DNA of 64,000 nucleotides from NCBI RefSeq assembly GCF_002837145.1, contig NZ_NWMV01000017.1, positions 1 to 64,000 of the forward strand. Reading direction: 5' to 3'. The notes under the pieces were generated by a model. The model was not told where the DNA came from. It ran no database searches and saw only the letters and a program-made list of their open reading frames with translations. The DNA comes from Macromonas nakdongensis (GTDB lineage Bacteria; Pseudomonadota; Gammaproteobacteria; Burkholderiales; Burkholderiaceae_C). Below are positions 8,578-18,339 of this stretch, piece by piece (the stretch's first letter is position 1; each line of letters starts with the position of its first letter). A program made the translations under genes and the position numbers.

Positions 8578-10572
8578 TCAGGGGAGGTCGGTGTTCGGTG
8601 CCCGGGCGCTGGCCTGGCGCGGTCCGATGGGGGCCAACCGCGCGCTCAGGCGTTGCGGCTGGCCGGTGATGAGCGCGGCGTAGTTGGTGGTGTTGGACAG
8701 CACGCGGCGGACGTAGTCGCGGGTTTCGTCGAAGGGGATGTTCTCGATCCAGACGGCGGCCTCCAGCGTCGGCCCATTGCGCCAACTGCGGGGGCGGCCC
8801 GGCCCGGCGTTGTAGGCGGCCGCGGCCATGGCCATGGAACCTTCGAAGTCGTCGAGCGCGAGCTTGAGGTAGGCGGTGCCGATGGCGATGTTGGTGTCGC
8901 GTTCGGTGATCTGTTCGGGCTTGAAGTCGCGCAGACCGATGCGTTTGGCCGTCCAGCTCGCGGTGGCGGGCATGACCTGCATCAGCCCGGCCGCGCCGAC
9001 GTGCGACTGGGCGGCGGTTACGAAGCGGCTTTCCTGGCGGATCAGGCCGTACACGTAGGCCGGGTCCAGGCCGATCTCGCGGGCGCGCTGCACCACCGCC
9101 TGCCGGAAGGGCATGGGGAAGCGCTGGGCGTGGTCGATTTCGCCGCTGGTGCGTTTGCTGGTGTTGATGCAGCGGTCCCACACCTCGTGTTCGCAGGCCA
9201 GGTCGGCGGCGGCGAGCAGTTCGCGCTCGGTCATGCCGCCGGGGTGGTGCAGGGCGACGGCGTAGTTCCATTCGCGCACGCCTTCGCTGCGCAGCCCCAG
9301 GGCGATGGCGGCCAGGGCCCGTTGCAGGCTGGGGTTCTGGCGGGCGTCGGCCTTTTCAGCGGCGCTCAGGGTGGCGGGCGGCGGGGGTGTGGTGACGGTG
9401 CGGTTCAGGGCTTCGAGCGAGAGCTGCTCGTAGAAACCGGTGCTGCTGGCGGTGCGTTCGTACAAGGCGCGGGCCTGGGCGCGGGCCTCGGGGGTGCCGC
9501 GCGCGTCCAGGGCGCGGGCTTGCCAGTAGCGCCAGACCGGCTCGTCGCGCTGGGCCGGCTGCATGGCGGCGGTGGCGCCCAGCACCTGCTCCCAGTCACC
9601 GGCGCGCAGTGCGGCCCGGGCCTTCCAGGCCAGCAGGTCGTCGTTCAGGTGGCGGTTGTCGGCCTTGGCGAAATGGGCCATGGCCTCGGGCGACAGGCGC
9701 AAGGCGGCCCGCTTGCCGATCACGCCCCAGACCCAGCTTTGCTCTTCGTCGGTCAGCTGGGTCTTCCAGCGCAGTTTGGAGGCTTCGGCCGCGGCCGCGT
9801 CGGGGTTGCTGACGGCCAGGCGGACCAGGGCCAGCGTCACCAACTCCTTGGTGCGGCTGCGGATGGCGGTGACTTTCTCGTCCAGGTAACGGGCCGGGTC
9901 GCTGTGCACCGTGTTGACCAGGGGCAGCCAGGCCGGGTTGAGCAGGCCGATGGCCTGGGTGGCCACCGCGAGCTGGTTGTTCTCCATGGCCCAGCGGGCG
10001 CGCTGCCAGGCGGCGTCGGCGGGCAGCGCGCCGCTGGCCAGGAGGCGCTCGGCCAGGGTGGCGCAGCCGTCGTCGGCGCGGCGCTGCGCCAGCCACAGGG
10101 CCTTGGCTTGTGGTGCCAGGTCTGTCAGCGGGCGGTCGCGCTGCACCAGCAGCCCGTAGCACTTGACCTCGCGGTCGTCGTTCATGCGGAACAGCGGCAG
10201 TTCCTGGGCGAAGGTGGTCCAGTCCCGGGCCTTGCCCAGTTGCAGCAGCCAGTCGTTGCGCAGGCGGTCTTCGTGGTAGCTGCCGGCGTGGCGCTGCAGG
10301 AAGGCCCGGATCTCTTGCGGGCTGGCGGTGTTCAGGCGGGCGCGCAACTCCCAGTACGCGGCCTGGGGTTCCAGCAGGTGCCCTTGGGTGCGCGGCAGCA
10401 GGGCCGACAGGCGCTGGGCGTTGCCGGCCTGGAAGGCCTGGCGCATGTCCAGCAGGGCGCGTTCGGCGTCGGTTTGAGCCGAGGTGACCAGGGGACTCCA
10501 GGCGAGTGCCGCAGGCAGTAAGATGCGGGTGGCCACCGCCATCCAGTGCTTCGACATGAGTGTGAATCGCAT
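8578..10572 (-). CDS. slt: soluble lytic murein transglycosylase
   Basis: A 664-residue periplasmic Slt70-type enzyme that cleaves peptidoglycan glycan strands to 1,6-anhydromuropeptides. A signal peptide (ending near LVTSAQT) is followed by a long alpha-superhelical region and a C-terminal lysozyme-like catalytic domain. The catalytic Glu lies in YGLIRQESRF, and the downstream motifs GAAGLMQVMPAT and AAYNAGPGR are the SLT signature. The start is uncertain between ATG 10572 and ATG 10557, with no clear ribosome site for either. It is divergent from the cyclo-ligase gene, whose start is only 11 bases away. Confidence 0.92.
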   Translation of the reverse strand: MRFTLMSKHWMAVATRILLPAALAWSPLVTSAQTDAERALLDMRQAFQAGNAQRLSALLPRTQGHLLEPQAAYWELRARLNTASPQEIRAFLQRHAGSYHEDRLRNDWLLQLGKARDWTTFAQELPLFRMNDDREVKCYGLLVQRDRPLTDLAPQAKALWLAQRRADDGCATLAERLLASGALPADAAWQRARWAMENNQLAVATQAIGLLNPAWLPLVNTVHSDPARYLDEKVTAIRSRTKELVTLALVRLAVSNPDAAAAEASKLRWKTQLTDEEQSWVWGVIGKRAALRLSPEAMAHFAKADNRHLNDDLLAWKARAALRAGDWEQVLGATAAMQPAQRDEPVWRYWQARALDARGTPEARAQARALYERTASSTGFYEQLSLEALNRTVTTPPPPATLSAAEKADARQNPSLQRALAAIALGLRSEGVREWNYAVALHHPGGMTERELLAAADLACEHEVWDRCINTSKRTSGEIDHAQRFPMPFRQAVVQRAREIGLDPAYVYGLIRQESRFVTAAQSHVGAAGLMQVMPATASWTAKRIGLRDFKPEQITERDTNIAIGTAYLKLALDDFEGSMAMAAAAYNAGPGRPRSWRNGPTLEAAVWIENIPFDETRDYVRRVLSNTTNYAALITGQPQRLSARLAPIGPRQASARAPNTDLP

Positions 10573-10582
10573 AGGGAGAATT

Positions 10583-11206
10583 ATGGACAACAAAGCCCCC
10601 GCAGCCCAGTCCGATCAGAAAGATCTGAAGTCCCAATGGCGCAAACGCTTGGTCGAGGAGCGGTTGCATCTGGACGACCGCCTGGCCCGCAACGATGCCT
10701 TGCAGCGCGTCATGCGGGTGTGGCTGGTGGACCGCCCGGACGTGGTCATCGGGGCGTACTGGCCGATCAAGGGCGAGTTCGATCCCTTGCCGGCCCTGTT
10801 CCGCTGGCAGGAGGCGGGCATGGAGGCCGATGCCCTGGGGGCCAGCCGGCGCCGCCAGATCGGTTTGCCGGTGATCAACAAGCTCACCAAGACGCTGACC
10901 TTCCACACCTGGTACCCGGGCTGCCCGATGGAAGAGGACGCCTACGGCATCCCCAAGCCCAAGGACACCGAGATCATCGAGCCGACCCTGCTGTTCGTGC
11001 CCTGCGTGGGTTACGGCCTGGGGGGTTACCGCCTGGGCTACGGCGGCGGGTTCTACGACCGCACCTTGAGCGAACTGAGTCCGCGGCCGTTCACCGTCGG
11101 GCTGGGCTACACCCACGGTTTCCTGCCCGAGCTGGAGCCCGAGCCGCACGACGTGCCGCTGGACGCGATCCTCAACGACAACGGCGTGGTCTGGCCGCTG
11201 GGCTGA
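10583..11206 (+). CDS. 5-formyltetrahydrofolate cyclo-ligase
   Basis: A 207-residue enzyme that converts 5-formyl-THF to 5,10-methenyl-THF with ATP. Recognised motifs are RKRLVEERL near the N-terminus, the central IGAYWPIKGEFDPLP, and the C-terminal nucleotide-binding signature YGLGGYRLGYGGGFYDRTL, which is diagnostic for the family. The ATG at 10583 follows a good AGGGAGA ribosome site. It is divergent from slt, an arrangement common in Burkholderiales. Confidence 0.93.
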   Translation: MDNKAPAAQSDQKDLKSQWRKRLVEERLHLDDRLARNDALQRVMRVWLVDRPDVVIGAYWPIKGEFDPLPALFRWQEAGMEADALGASRRRQIGLPVINKLTKTLTFHTWYPGCPMEEDAYGIPKPKDTEIIEPTLLFVPCVGYGLGGYRLGYGGGFYDRTLSELSPRPFTVGLGYTHGFLPELEPEPHDVPLDAILNDNGVVWPLG

Positions 11207-11236
11207 ACGGCGGCGAGGCGCCGGACGCCCCGGCGC

Positions 11237-12157
11237 TCAGGGGTGTTCGGTGCTGGTGTGGATGTCGGCCTGGGCGTGCACCCGTTCGTGCCGCAGCAGG
11301 TAGATGCCGCTGGCCACAATGATGGCCGCACCCAGCAGGGTGTAGCCGTCGGGCAGGGTCTGCCAGAACACCCAGTCCAGCCCGAGGCCCCAGGCCAGGG
11401 CGGTGTACTCGAAGGGCGCGACGGCCGAGGCCTGCCCGTGGCGGAAGGCCTGGGTGATGGCCAGTTGTCCGCCGAAGCCGGTGACGGCCAACGCCAGCAG
11501 CAGCCAGCCGTCTGCTGCGCGCACCGGCACCCAGCCGGGCAGGGCCAGGGCGGTGCCGAACACGGCCATCATCACCATGGACCACAGCACCAGGCTTTCG
11601 GGGGCATCGCTGCGGCACAGCAGCCGGCCCGAGACGGCCGAGGCCGCGTAGCAGGCCGCCGCGCCCAGCACCGCCAGGCCGGCCCAGCCGACGAAGGCAC
11701 CGGGGCTGGGGCGCATGGCCACCAGCACGCCCGCCAGCCCCGCCGCAATCGCCCACCAGTGCGTGCGCGGCACGCGCTCGCCCAGCACCGGGATGGCCAG
11801 CAAGGTGATGAGCAGCGGTGCGATGAAAAACAGTGTGTAGGCGTTGGACAGGGGCAGGCCGTGCACCCCGTAAGTGAAGAGCGAGAGCATGGCCACCGCC
11901 AACACCCCGCGCAGCAGGTGCAGGGGCCAGCGCAGGTGCCACACCCGGGGCCAGGCGCGCCGCCATGTCAGGTAGGCGAACACCAGGGGCAGGGCCACCA
12001 GGCCGCGCAGGGCGGCCACCTGGACGGCGGGGTAATGGTCGGCCAGCGTCTTGAGGACGCTGTCCATCAAAGCGAAAAAGCCCACCGCCACGACCATGGC
12101 GGTGATGCTCTGCAAGTTGCCCGCGTGGGGCGAAAGGGGTGTCGTCGGCAGGGTCAC
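11237..12157 (-). CDS. DMT-family (EamA) transporter
   Basis: A 306-residue ten-helix transporter with two EamA halves. The first starts ITAMVVAVGFFALMDSVLK and carries the basic loop YLTWRRAWPRVW; the second includes PFEYTALAWGLGLDWVFW, a segment typical of the RhaT/S-adenosylmethionine-uptake-like branch. The substrate is unknown. I use the GTG at 12157; extending further upstream would overlap the icmF 3' end with non-family residues. It follows icmF on the same strand with about 50 bases between. Confidence 0.82.
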   Translation of the reverse strand: MTLPTTPLSPHAGNLQSITAMVVAVGFFALMDSVLKTLADHYPAVQVAALRGLVALPLVFAYLTWRRAWPRVWHLRWPLHLLRGVLAVAMLSLFTYGVHGLPLSNAYTLFFIAPLLITLLAIPVLGERVPRTHWWAIAAGLAGVLVAMRPSPGAFVGWAGLAVLGAAACYAASAVSGRLLCRSDAPESLVLWSMVMMAVFGTALALPGWVPVRAADGWLLLALAVTGFGGQLAITQAFRHGQASAVAPFEYTALAWGLGLDWVFWQTLPDGYTLLGAAIIVASGIYLLRHERVHAQADIHTSTEHP

Positions 12158-12206
12158 CGAACGACTATAGCCGCGGCCACGCCCCTTTCTGGTGCCATTT
12201 GGGCGC

Positions 12207-15200
12207 TCACATGTTGCGCCGGTACTGGCCACCCACTTCGAACAGGGCCTGGGTGATCTGCCCCAGGCTGCACACCCGCACCGCGTCCATCAGCACCTCG
12301 AAGACGTTGCGGTTGTCGATCACCGCGTCTTTCAGGCGCTGCAGCATGGCCGGTGACCGATCGGCGTGGCGGCGGTGGAAGTCGGCCAGGCGCGTGAGCT
12401 GGCTCTGCTTTTCGTCTTCGGTGGAACGCGCCAGTTCCAGGCTCTCCAGCACCTCGTCGCCCTTGGGGTTGCGGAAGGTGTTGACGCCGATGATGGGGTA
12501 CTCGCCGGTGTGCTTGAGCATTTCGTAGTGCATGGACTCGTCCTGAATCCGCCCACGCTGGTAGCCGGTTTCCATGGCGCCCAGCACGCCGCCGCGCTCG
12601 GCGATGCGCTCGAACTCGCGCAGCACGGCTTCTTCCACCAATTCGGTCAGCTCGTCGATGACGAAGGCGCCCTGGTTCGGGTTCTCGTTCTTGGCCAGGC
12701 CCCACTCGCGGTTGATGATGAGCTGGATCGCCATGGCGCGGCGCACCGAGTCTTCGGTCGGCGTGGTGATGGCCTCGTCAAACGCGTTGGTGTGCAGGCT
12801 GTTGCAGTTGTCGTACACCGCGATCAGCGCCTGCAGCGTGGTGCGGATGTCGTTGAACTGGATTTCCTGCGCATGCAGCGAGCGGCCGCTGGTTTGGATG
12901 TGGTACTTGAGCTTCTGGCTGCGTTCGTTGGCACCGTACTTGTCGCGCATGGTCACGGCCCAGATGCGCCGCGCCACCCGACCCAGCACGGTGTACTCCG
13001 GGTCCATGCCGTTGCTGAAGAAGAAGCTCAGGTTGGGCGCGAAGTCGTCGATGTGCATGCCGCGCGCCAAATAGGCTTCCACGAAGGTGAAGCCGTTGGA
13101 CAGCGTGAACGCCAGCTGTGAAATCGGGTTGGCCCCGGCTTCGGCGATGTGGTAGCCGCTGATGGACACCGAGTAAAAGTTGCGCACGTCGTGGTGCACA
13201 AAGTACTGGGCGATGTCGCCCATCACTTTCAGGCTGAATTCGGTGCTGAAGATGCAGGTGTTCTGGCCCTGGTCTTCTTTCAGGATGTCGGCCTGCACCG
13301 TGCCGCGCACATTGGCCAGCACCCATTCGCGGATTTTTTCGGCTTCGGTGTCGGTGGGCTCGCGGCCGTTGTCGGCCTTGAACTTGTCCAGGTTCTGGTC
13401 GATGGCGGTGTTCATGAACATCGCCAGGATGCTCGGGGCCGGACCGTTGATGGTCATGGACACCGAGGTGGTGGGGTTGCACAGGTCGAAGCCGCTGTAC
13501 AGCACCTTCATGTCGTCCAGCGTGGCGATGCTCACGCCGCTGTTGCCGACCTTGCCGTAGATGTCCGGGCGCGGGTCCGGGTCGGCGCCGTACAGCGTGA
13601 CCGAATCGAAGGCGGTGGACAGGCGCTTGGCCGGCATGCCTTCGCTCACCATCTTGAAGCGGCGGTTGGTGCGGAAGGCGTCGCCTTCGCCGGCGAACAT
13701 GCGGGTCGGGTCTTCGCCCTCGCGCTTGAAGGCGAACACACCCGCGGTGTAGGGGAAGCTGCCGGGCACGTTGTCCAGCATCAGCCATTTGAGGATTTCG
13801 CCGTGGTCCTCGTACTGCGGCAAGGCGACCTTGCGGATCTTGTTGCCGCTCAGCGTGGTGTGGGTGAGCTGGGTGCGGATTTCCTTGTCGCGGATCTTCA
13901 CCACGTACTCGTCACCGGCATAGGCCTGCTGCATGTCGGGCCACTGGGCCAGCAGTTTGCGGGCGGCGGGGTCCTGGTCGAGTTCGCGCGCCTGGGCCAG
14001 GTCGATCACGGCTTCGGCGGCCTTGGGGCGGTGCGCCTTGCCGACCTTGAGCATCTCGGCACTGGCGTAGAGTTGCTGGATCTCGCGCGCCAGCCGGGCC
14101 TGCTGCAGCGCTTTCTTCTTGTAGCCGCGCACGGTGTCGGCGATTTCGGCCAGGTAGCGGGTGCGCGCCGGCGGCACGATGGGGGTCTGGTTGCTGCTGT
14201 GGCGCACCGTCACGCGCGGCAGGCGGCCTTCTTGCAACCGCAGGCCCAGGTCGGCCAGACGCACCTTCAGGGCTTGGTAGAGCGCGGTCACGCCGTCGTC
14301 GTTGAAGCGGGCGGCCATGGTACCGAACACCGGCATCTGCTCGGTCGGGGTGCCCCAGGCTTCCTTGTTGCGTTGCACCTGTTTGGCCACGTCGCGCAGC
14401 GCGTCGCTGGCGCCCTTGCGGTCGAACTTGTTGATGGCCACGAACTCGGCAAAGTCCAGCATGTCGATCTTTTCGAGCTGGCTGGCCGCACCGAATTCGG
14501 GCGTCATCACGTACATCGGCACGTCCACGTGCGGCACGATGGCGGCATCGCCCTGGCCGATGCCGGAGGTTTCGACGATCACCAGGTCAAAACCGGCCAC
14601 CTTGCAGGCCGCCACCACGTCGGGCAGGGCGGCGGAAATCTCGGAGCCGAAGTCGCGCGTGGCCAGGCTGCGCATGTAGATGCGGCTGCCTTTTTGCCAC
14701 GGCGAAATGGCATTCATGCGGATGCGGTCGCCCAGCAGGGCACCGCCCGATTTGCGGCGCGACGGGTCGATGGAGATGACCGCCACGCGCAGTTCGTCGT
14801 CCTGGTCCAGGCGCAGGCGGCGGATCAGTTCGTCGGTCAGCGACGACTTGCCCGCGCCGCCGGTGCCGGTGATGCCGAGCACCGGCACCTGGGTGGTCTG
14901 GGCCGCGGCGCGCAGTTGCTCCACCAGGCCCGCGTCGGCCGAACCGTTTTCCAGCACGGTGATGAGCTGGGCCAAGGCGCGCCAGGCGCTCTCGGTCTGG
15001 CCCTGGATGGCGGTGATGGACGTTGGCGCGTAGCCCGAGATGTCTTGGTCGCAGCGCATCACCATCTCGCCGATCATGCCGGCCAGGCCCATGCGCTGAC
15101 CGTCTTCGGGGCTGTAGATGCGGCCCACGCCGTAGTCGTGCAATTCGCGGATTTCGCTGGGCACGATCACCCCGCCACCGCCGCCGAACACCTGGATGTG

Positions 15201-15500
15201 CGCGCCGCCCCGTGCCTTGAGCAGGTCCACCATGTATTTGAAGTACTCCACGTGCCCGCCCTGGTAGGAGCTGATGGCGATGCCCTGCGCGTCTTCCTGC
15301 AGCGCGGCCGTCACCACCTCGTCCACCGAGCGGTTGTGGCCCAGGTGGATCACCTCGGCCCCCATGCTCTGCAGGATGCGGCGCATGATGTTGATGGCCG
15401 CGTCGTGCCCGTCGAACAGGCTGGCGGCGGTGACGAAGCGCACCTTGTGCGTGGGGCGGTACTCGGCGAGGGCCTTGAATTCGGCGGACAGGTTGGTCAT
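12207..15500 (-). CDS. icmF: fused acyl-CoA mutase IcmF (isobutyryl-CoA mutase family)
   Basis: A 1097-residue adenosylcobalamin-dependent carbon-skeleton mutase with a built-in G-protein chaperone. Domain order is a B12-binding domain (residues about 20-150, with the [14 protein letters not shown] cobalamin His motif), a MeaB-like G3E GTPase (P-loop [12 protein letters not shown] near residue 215, then [20 protein letters not shown] and [14 protein letters not shown]), and a substrate-binding mutase TIM barrel with [17 protein letters not shown] and [14 protein letters not shown]. IcmF proteins interconvert isobutyryl-CoA and n-butyryl-CoA or isovaleryl-CoA and pivalyl-CoA; which one applies here cannot be told by eye. 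The size is normal. A perfect palindromic operator lies 64-79 bases upstream of the start. Confidence 0.95.
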   Translation of the reverse strand: MTNLSAEFKALAEYRPTHKVRFVTAASLFDGHDAAINIMRRILQSMGAEVIHLGHNRSVDEVVTAALQEDAQGIAISSYQGGHVEYFKYMVDLLKARGGAHIQVFGGGGGVIVPSEIRELHDYGVGRIYSPEDGQRMGLAGMIGEMVMRCDQDISGYAPTSITAIQGQTESAWRALAQLITVLENGSADAGLVEQLRAAAQTTQVPVLGITGTGGAGKSSLTDELIRRLRLDQDDELRVAVISIDPSRRKSGGALLGDRIRMNAISPWQKGSRIYMRSLATRDFGSEISAALPDVVAACKVAGFDLVIVETSGIGQGDAAIVPHVDVPMYVMTPEFGAASQLEKIDMLDFAEFVAINKFDRKGASDALRDVAKQVQRNKEAWGTPTEQMPVFGTMAARFNDDGVTALYQALKVRLADLGLRLQEGRLPRVTVRHSSNQTPIVPPARTRYLAEIADTVRGYKKKALQQARLAREIQQLYASAEMLKVGKAHRPKAAEAVIDLAQARELDQDPAARKLLAQWPDMQQAYAGDEYVVKIRDKEIRTQLTHTTLSGNKIRKVALPQYEDHGEILKWLMLDNVPGSFPYTAGVFAFKREGEDPTRMFAGEGDAFRTNRRFKMVSEGMPAKRLSTAFDSVTLYGADPDPRPDIYGKVGNSGVSIATLDDMKVLYSGFDLCNPTTSVSMTINGPAPSILAMFMNTAIDQNLDKFKADNGREPTDTEAEKIREWVLANVRGTVQADILKEDQGQNTCIFSTEFSLKVMGDIAQYFVHHDVRNFYSVSISGYHIAEAGANPISQLAFTLSNGFTFVEAYLARGMHIDDFAPNLSFFFSNGMDPEYTVLGRVARRIWAVTMRDKYGANERSQKLKYHIQTSGRSLHAQEIQFNDIRTTLQALIAVYDNCNSLHTNAFDEAITTPTEDSVRRAMAIQLIINREWGLAKNENPNQGAFVIDELTELVEEAVLREFERIAERGGVLGAMETGYQRGRIQDESMHYEMLKHTGEYPIIGVNTFRNPKGDEVLESLELARSTEDEKQSQLTRLADFHRRHADRSPAMLQRLKDAVIDNRNVFEVLMDAVRVCSLGQITQALFEVGGQYRRNM

Positions 15501-15563
15501 GTCGCGGGTCTCCTGGGCTGTTGTGGGCGATGAACCTGGATTTTGAAGGCCCAGGCTTGCTTT

Positions 15564-15579
15564 ACGTTTACGTAAACGT
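15564..15579. promoter_or_regulatory. 16-bp perfect palindrome upstream of icmF (candidate operator)
   Basis: ACGTTTACGTAAACGT is its own reverse complement and lies 64-79 bases upstream of the icmF start, in an otherwise gene-free 141-base gap. The ACGT-TTACGTAA-type core resembles sites I associate with MerR-family LiuR regulators of branched-chain acyl-CoA breakdown, which would suit an acyl-CoA mutase. That regulator assignment is from memory of the motif and is tentative. Confidence 0.55.
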
Positions 15580-15598
15580 CAATCTTAACCGCAATCCA

Positions 15599-15622
15599 CA
15601 AAAAAGGGCGCCGAAGCGCCCT
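15599..15622 (-). terminator. Rho-independent terminator after dctM
   Basis: Read on the minus strand, the stem AGGGCGC with loop TTCG pairs with GCGCCCT (15605-15622) and is followed by a run of T (the A-tract at 15599-15604). It lies 20 bases beyond the dctM stop, ending the TRAP operon before the icmF control region. Confidence 0.8.
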
Positions 15623-15641
15623 GTGAGGGGAAGGGAATGCG

Positions 15642-17642
15642 TCACTTGTAGAGCACTTCGGGCAGCCACAGGCCGATGCCCGGGAACAGGTACAGCAGCA
15701 CGATGGCCAGCACCTGGATGCCCATGAACGGCAGCATGCCCGCGAAGATCTGGTTCAGCGTCACGTGCTTGGGCGCCACACCCTTGAGGTAGAAGGCGCT
15801 CATGGCCACCGGCGGGCTGAGGAAGGCGGTCTGCAGGTTCAGCGCCACCAGCAGGCCGAAGAACAGCGGGTCCACCCCGAAGTTGTCCAGCAGCGGGATG
15901 AAGATGGGCATGAAGATCACGATGATCTCGGTCCACTCCAGCGGCCAGCCCAGGATGAAGATGAGGACCTGGCTGAGGATGAGGAACTCGGTCTTCGTGA
16001 GGTTCATCGACAGCACCCAGGTCTCCACCAGTTCCTGTCCGCCCAGCAGCGCGAACGCCGCCGAGAAGATGGCCGAGCCGACGAACAGCCAGCACACCAT
16101 GGCACTGGTCTTGGCGGTGAGGAACACCGACTCCTTGACCACGCTGAAGGTGAGCTGCTTGTAGGCCGCCGCCAGCAGGAAGCCACCGAAGGCGCCGACC
16201 GCCGCCGCCTCGGTCGGCGTGGCCAGACCGAAGACGATGGAGCCCAGCACCGCCAGGATCAGCACCAGCAGGGGGAAGAAGCTGGAGAGCAGCATCTTGA
16301 ACACCTCCAGCCGGGTGAAGCTGAGCACGGCGTAGAACGCGGCCAGGGCCACCGCGCCGGCCCCCAGGCCGATCCAGTAGCTCTGCGGCGCCGGCTGGCT
16401 GGTGGCGGCAGGGGCTGTTTCGGCCGCGGGCGGGGTGTTGGCTGCCGCTTCGGTGGGTGCAGCCGGTGCCGCGGCACTGTCGCTGCCCGCGGGCTCGGCC
16501 ACGGCGGCACCGGCCTCGGCGCCCGGGGGAGGGCTCAGGCTGTCGCTGCTGTCGTCGGGCGGGGTGGCCAGGCCGTCTTCGGCGGCCGGCGGCTCGCTCA
16601 GACCGCCTTCTTCGGTGCTGCCCGATTCGGCCGCGCCCTCGCCCATGGCCTGCAGTTCGCTGTAGTTCTCTTCCACCACCACCCGGGTCACGGACTGGTA
16701 GCTGGCCAGCGCCACCACGGCGAACAGCACCGCCGGCAGCAGGGCAATGCCCAGCTGGCGCAGCAGGTAGCCGGTGGGCACGGCGGCGTTGTTGCGGCCT
16801 TTGAGGGCTTTGACCAGGCCGGCCAGGGCCGAGGCGCCGCCCTGGGCGCCGATCTTCAGCAGCGGTGGCGGCAGCGGTACGAAGCGCTGTTCCGCGGTCA
16901 GCGGCGGCGCCCATTGCGGCTTGAGCTTGGCGATGAGGATCACGTAGACGATGTACAGGCCCGCCAGCATGATGCCGGGGAAGAAGGCGCCCGCGTACAA
17001 CTGCACCACCGACACGCCGGCCGTGGCGCCGTACACGATCAGCAGCACCGACGGTGGGATCAGGATGCCCAGGCAGCCGCCCGCGGTGATGGCGCCGGCG
17101 GTCAGCCGCACGTCGTAGCCGGCGCGCAGCATCTGCGGCATGGCCAGCAGGCCCATCAGCGTCACCACCGCGCCCACGATGCCGGTGGCCGTGGCGAACA
17201 CGGCGCAGGTCACAAGTGTGGCCACGCCCAGCGAGCCCGGCACGCTGGCCAGGGCCAAGTGCAGGCTTTTGAACAGCTTCTCGATCAGGTTGGCCCGTTC
17301 CACCAGGTAGCCCATGAACACGAACAGCGGGATCGAGATCAGCACGTCGTTGCTCATGACCGAGTAGGCGCGTTGCACCATCAGGTCCAGCGTCTGCGTC
17401 ACCGCGCCGATGGCCGACTGGTCGCCCGAGTGGTAGGCGAAGAAGGCGAACAGCATGCCCATGCCCATCAGCGTGAACGCGGTGGGAAAGCCCAGCATGA
17501 TGGCGACGACCACCAGCGACAGCATCAACAGCCCGTAGTGGCCGTTGGTCATGGTGTCCACGCTCAGCATCATGGCCAGCGCGGCGCTCAGGATTAGCCC
17601 CATCAGGCTGAAGCCGAACCAGAGTTCTTTGCGGATTTTCAT
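15642..17642 (-). CDS. dctM: TRAP transporter large permease (DctM) with an enlarged central region
   Basis: A 666-residue inner-membrane subunit that drives sodium-coupled uptake of a carboxylate-type substrate. The N-terminal half has the usual SNDVLISIPLFVFMGYL and AGGCLGILIPPSVLLIVYG motifs; the C-terminal half has FGLATPTEAAAVGAFGG and FLSPPVAMSAFYLKG. Typical DctM proteins are about 430 residues. Here the two halves are separated by an insert that carries an extra predicted helix (LGIALLPAVLFAVVALA) and about 100 residues of acidic, Pro/Ala/Ser-rich low complexity (about residues 322-419), then another helix. The start overlaps the dctQ stop by 4 bases. Confidence 0.92.
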   Translation of the reverse strand: MKIRKELWFGFSLMGLILSAALAMMLSVDTMTNGHYGLLMLSLVVVAIMLGFPTAFTLMGMGMLFAFFAYHSGDQSAIGAVTQTLDLMVQRAYSVMSNDVLISIPLFVFMGYLVERANLIEKLFKSLHLALASVPGSLGVATLVTCAVFATATGIVGAVVTLMGLLAMPQMLRAGYDVRLTAGAITAGGCLGILIPPSVLLIVYGATAGVSVVQLYAGAFFPGIMLAGLYIVYVILIAKLKPQWAPPLTAEQRFVPLPPPLLKIGAQGGASALAGLVKALKGRNNAAVPTGYLLRQLGIALLPAVLFAVVALASYQSVTRVVVEENYSELQAMGEGAAESGSTEEGGLSEPPAAEDGLATPPDDSSDSLSPPPGAEAGAAVAEPAGSDSAAAPAAPTEAAANTPPAAETAPAATSQPAPQSYWIGLGAGAVALAAFYAVLSFTRLEVFKMLLSSFFPLLVLILAVLGSIVFGLATPTEAAAVGAFGGFLLAAAYKQLTFSVVKESVFLTAKTSAMVCWLFVGSAIFSAAFALLGGQELVETWVLSMNLTKTEFLILSQVLIFILGWPLEWTEIIVIFMPIFIPLLDNFGVDPLFFGLLVALNLQTAFLSPPVAMSAFYLKGVAPKHVTLNQIFAGMLPFMGIQVLAIVLLYLFPGIGLWLPEVLYK

Positions 17643-18271
17643 GCCTGGCCGCCTTTCTGTGCGCCTTGCTGGGTGACGAAGCGGTCCAGCGCCTCGATGT
17701 CGGCGTCTTTCACGTGCACCATGTCTTTCAATTTGTCCACGTCCACCTCTTCCACGTCTTCTTCACGCGCGGGCCAGGCGCCCTCGCGCAGGCAGATCAC
17801 GCAGCGCACGATTTCCACCAGACCCTGCAACAGCAGGATGCCGCCGGCCAGCGGCAGCACGAACTTGAAGGGGTAGAGCGGCAGGGCGTCGGCCGAGAAG
17901 GTCTGCTCCTTGATGGCCAGCGAGTCCTGCGCGAAATTCCAGCCGGCCCAGGTCAGGGCGATGATGCCGGGCAGGAAAAACACGATGTAGAGCGCCAGGT
18001 CGATGGCGGCCTGGGTGCGCGGCTGGAAAAAACCGTAGAGCACGTCGCCGCGCACGTGGCCGTTCTTCGACAGGGTGTAGGCCCCGGCGCACATGAACAG
18101 GGTGCCGTAGAGCATGATCTGCATGTCCAGCACCCAGGCGTGCGGCGTGTTCAGCATGTAGCGGGAAAAGACTTCCCAGGAAATCAGCAGGGTCAGGATG
18201 GCCGCCGTCCAGGCAGCCAATTGGCCGATCCAGGTGGACAGCCGGTCCACCGCCAGCAACAGGTTTTGCAT
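17639..18271 (-). CDS. dctQ: TRAP transporter small permease (DctQ)
   Basis: A 210-residue four-helix membrane subunit. Helices are visible at LAAWTAAILTLLISWEVFSRY, IMLYGTLFMCAGAYTL, LALYIVFFLPGIIALTWAGW and FVLPLAGGILLLQGLVEIVRC, and the conserved NGHVRGDVLYGF segment follows the second helix. The C-terminal tail is acidic (EEDVEEVDVDKLKD). I use the ATG at 18269-18271, preceded by GAGG, rather than a TTG 21 bases upstream. Translational coupling to dctM is likely because the genes overlap by ATGA. Confidence 0.9.
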   Translation of the reverse strand: MQNLLLAVDRLSTWIGQLAAWTAAILTLLISWEVFSRYMLNTPHAWVLDMQIMLYGTLFMCAGAYTLSKNGHVRGDVLYGFFQPRTQAAIDLALYIVFFLPGIIALTWAGWNFAQDSLAIKEQTFSADALPLYPFKFVLPLAGGILLLQGLVEIVRCVICLREGAWPAREEDVEEVDVDKLKDMVHVKDADIEALDRFVTQQGAQKGGQA

Positions 18272-18283
18272 TTTGGGTCGCCT

Positions 18284-18317
18284 CAAAAACAAGGCAGGGG
18301 CACGCCTGTGCCCCTGC
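18284..18317 (-). terminator. hairpin between dctP and dctQ (intercistronic terminator or attenuator)
   Basis: A 10-bp perfect stem, GCAGGGGCAC pairing with GTGCCCCTGC around a 4-base loop (18294-18317), is followed on the minus strand by CTTGTTTTT. It sits between the dctP stop and the dctQ start, where partial termination would give more binding protein than permease, as is common for TRAP operons. Confidence 0.7.
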
Positions 18318-18339
18318 GAGATGCGTCACAACGTTGGCC

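Noticed and set aside
7951-15533. Long plus-strand open frames of about 800-850 codons opposite slt and icmF
   Set aside because: Both are shadow frames of well-supported minus-strand genes, rich in Gly, Arg, His and Val and with no recognisable motif.
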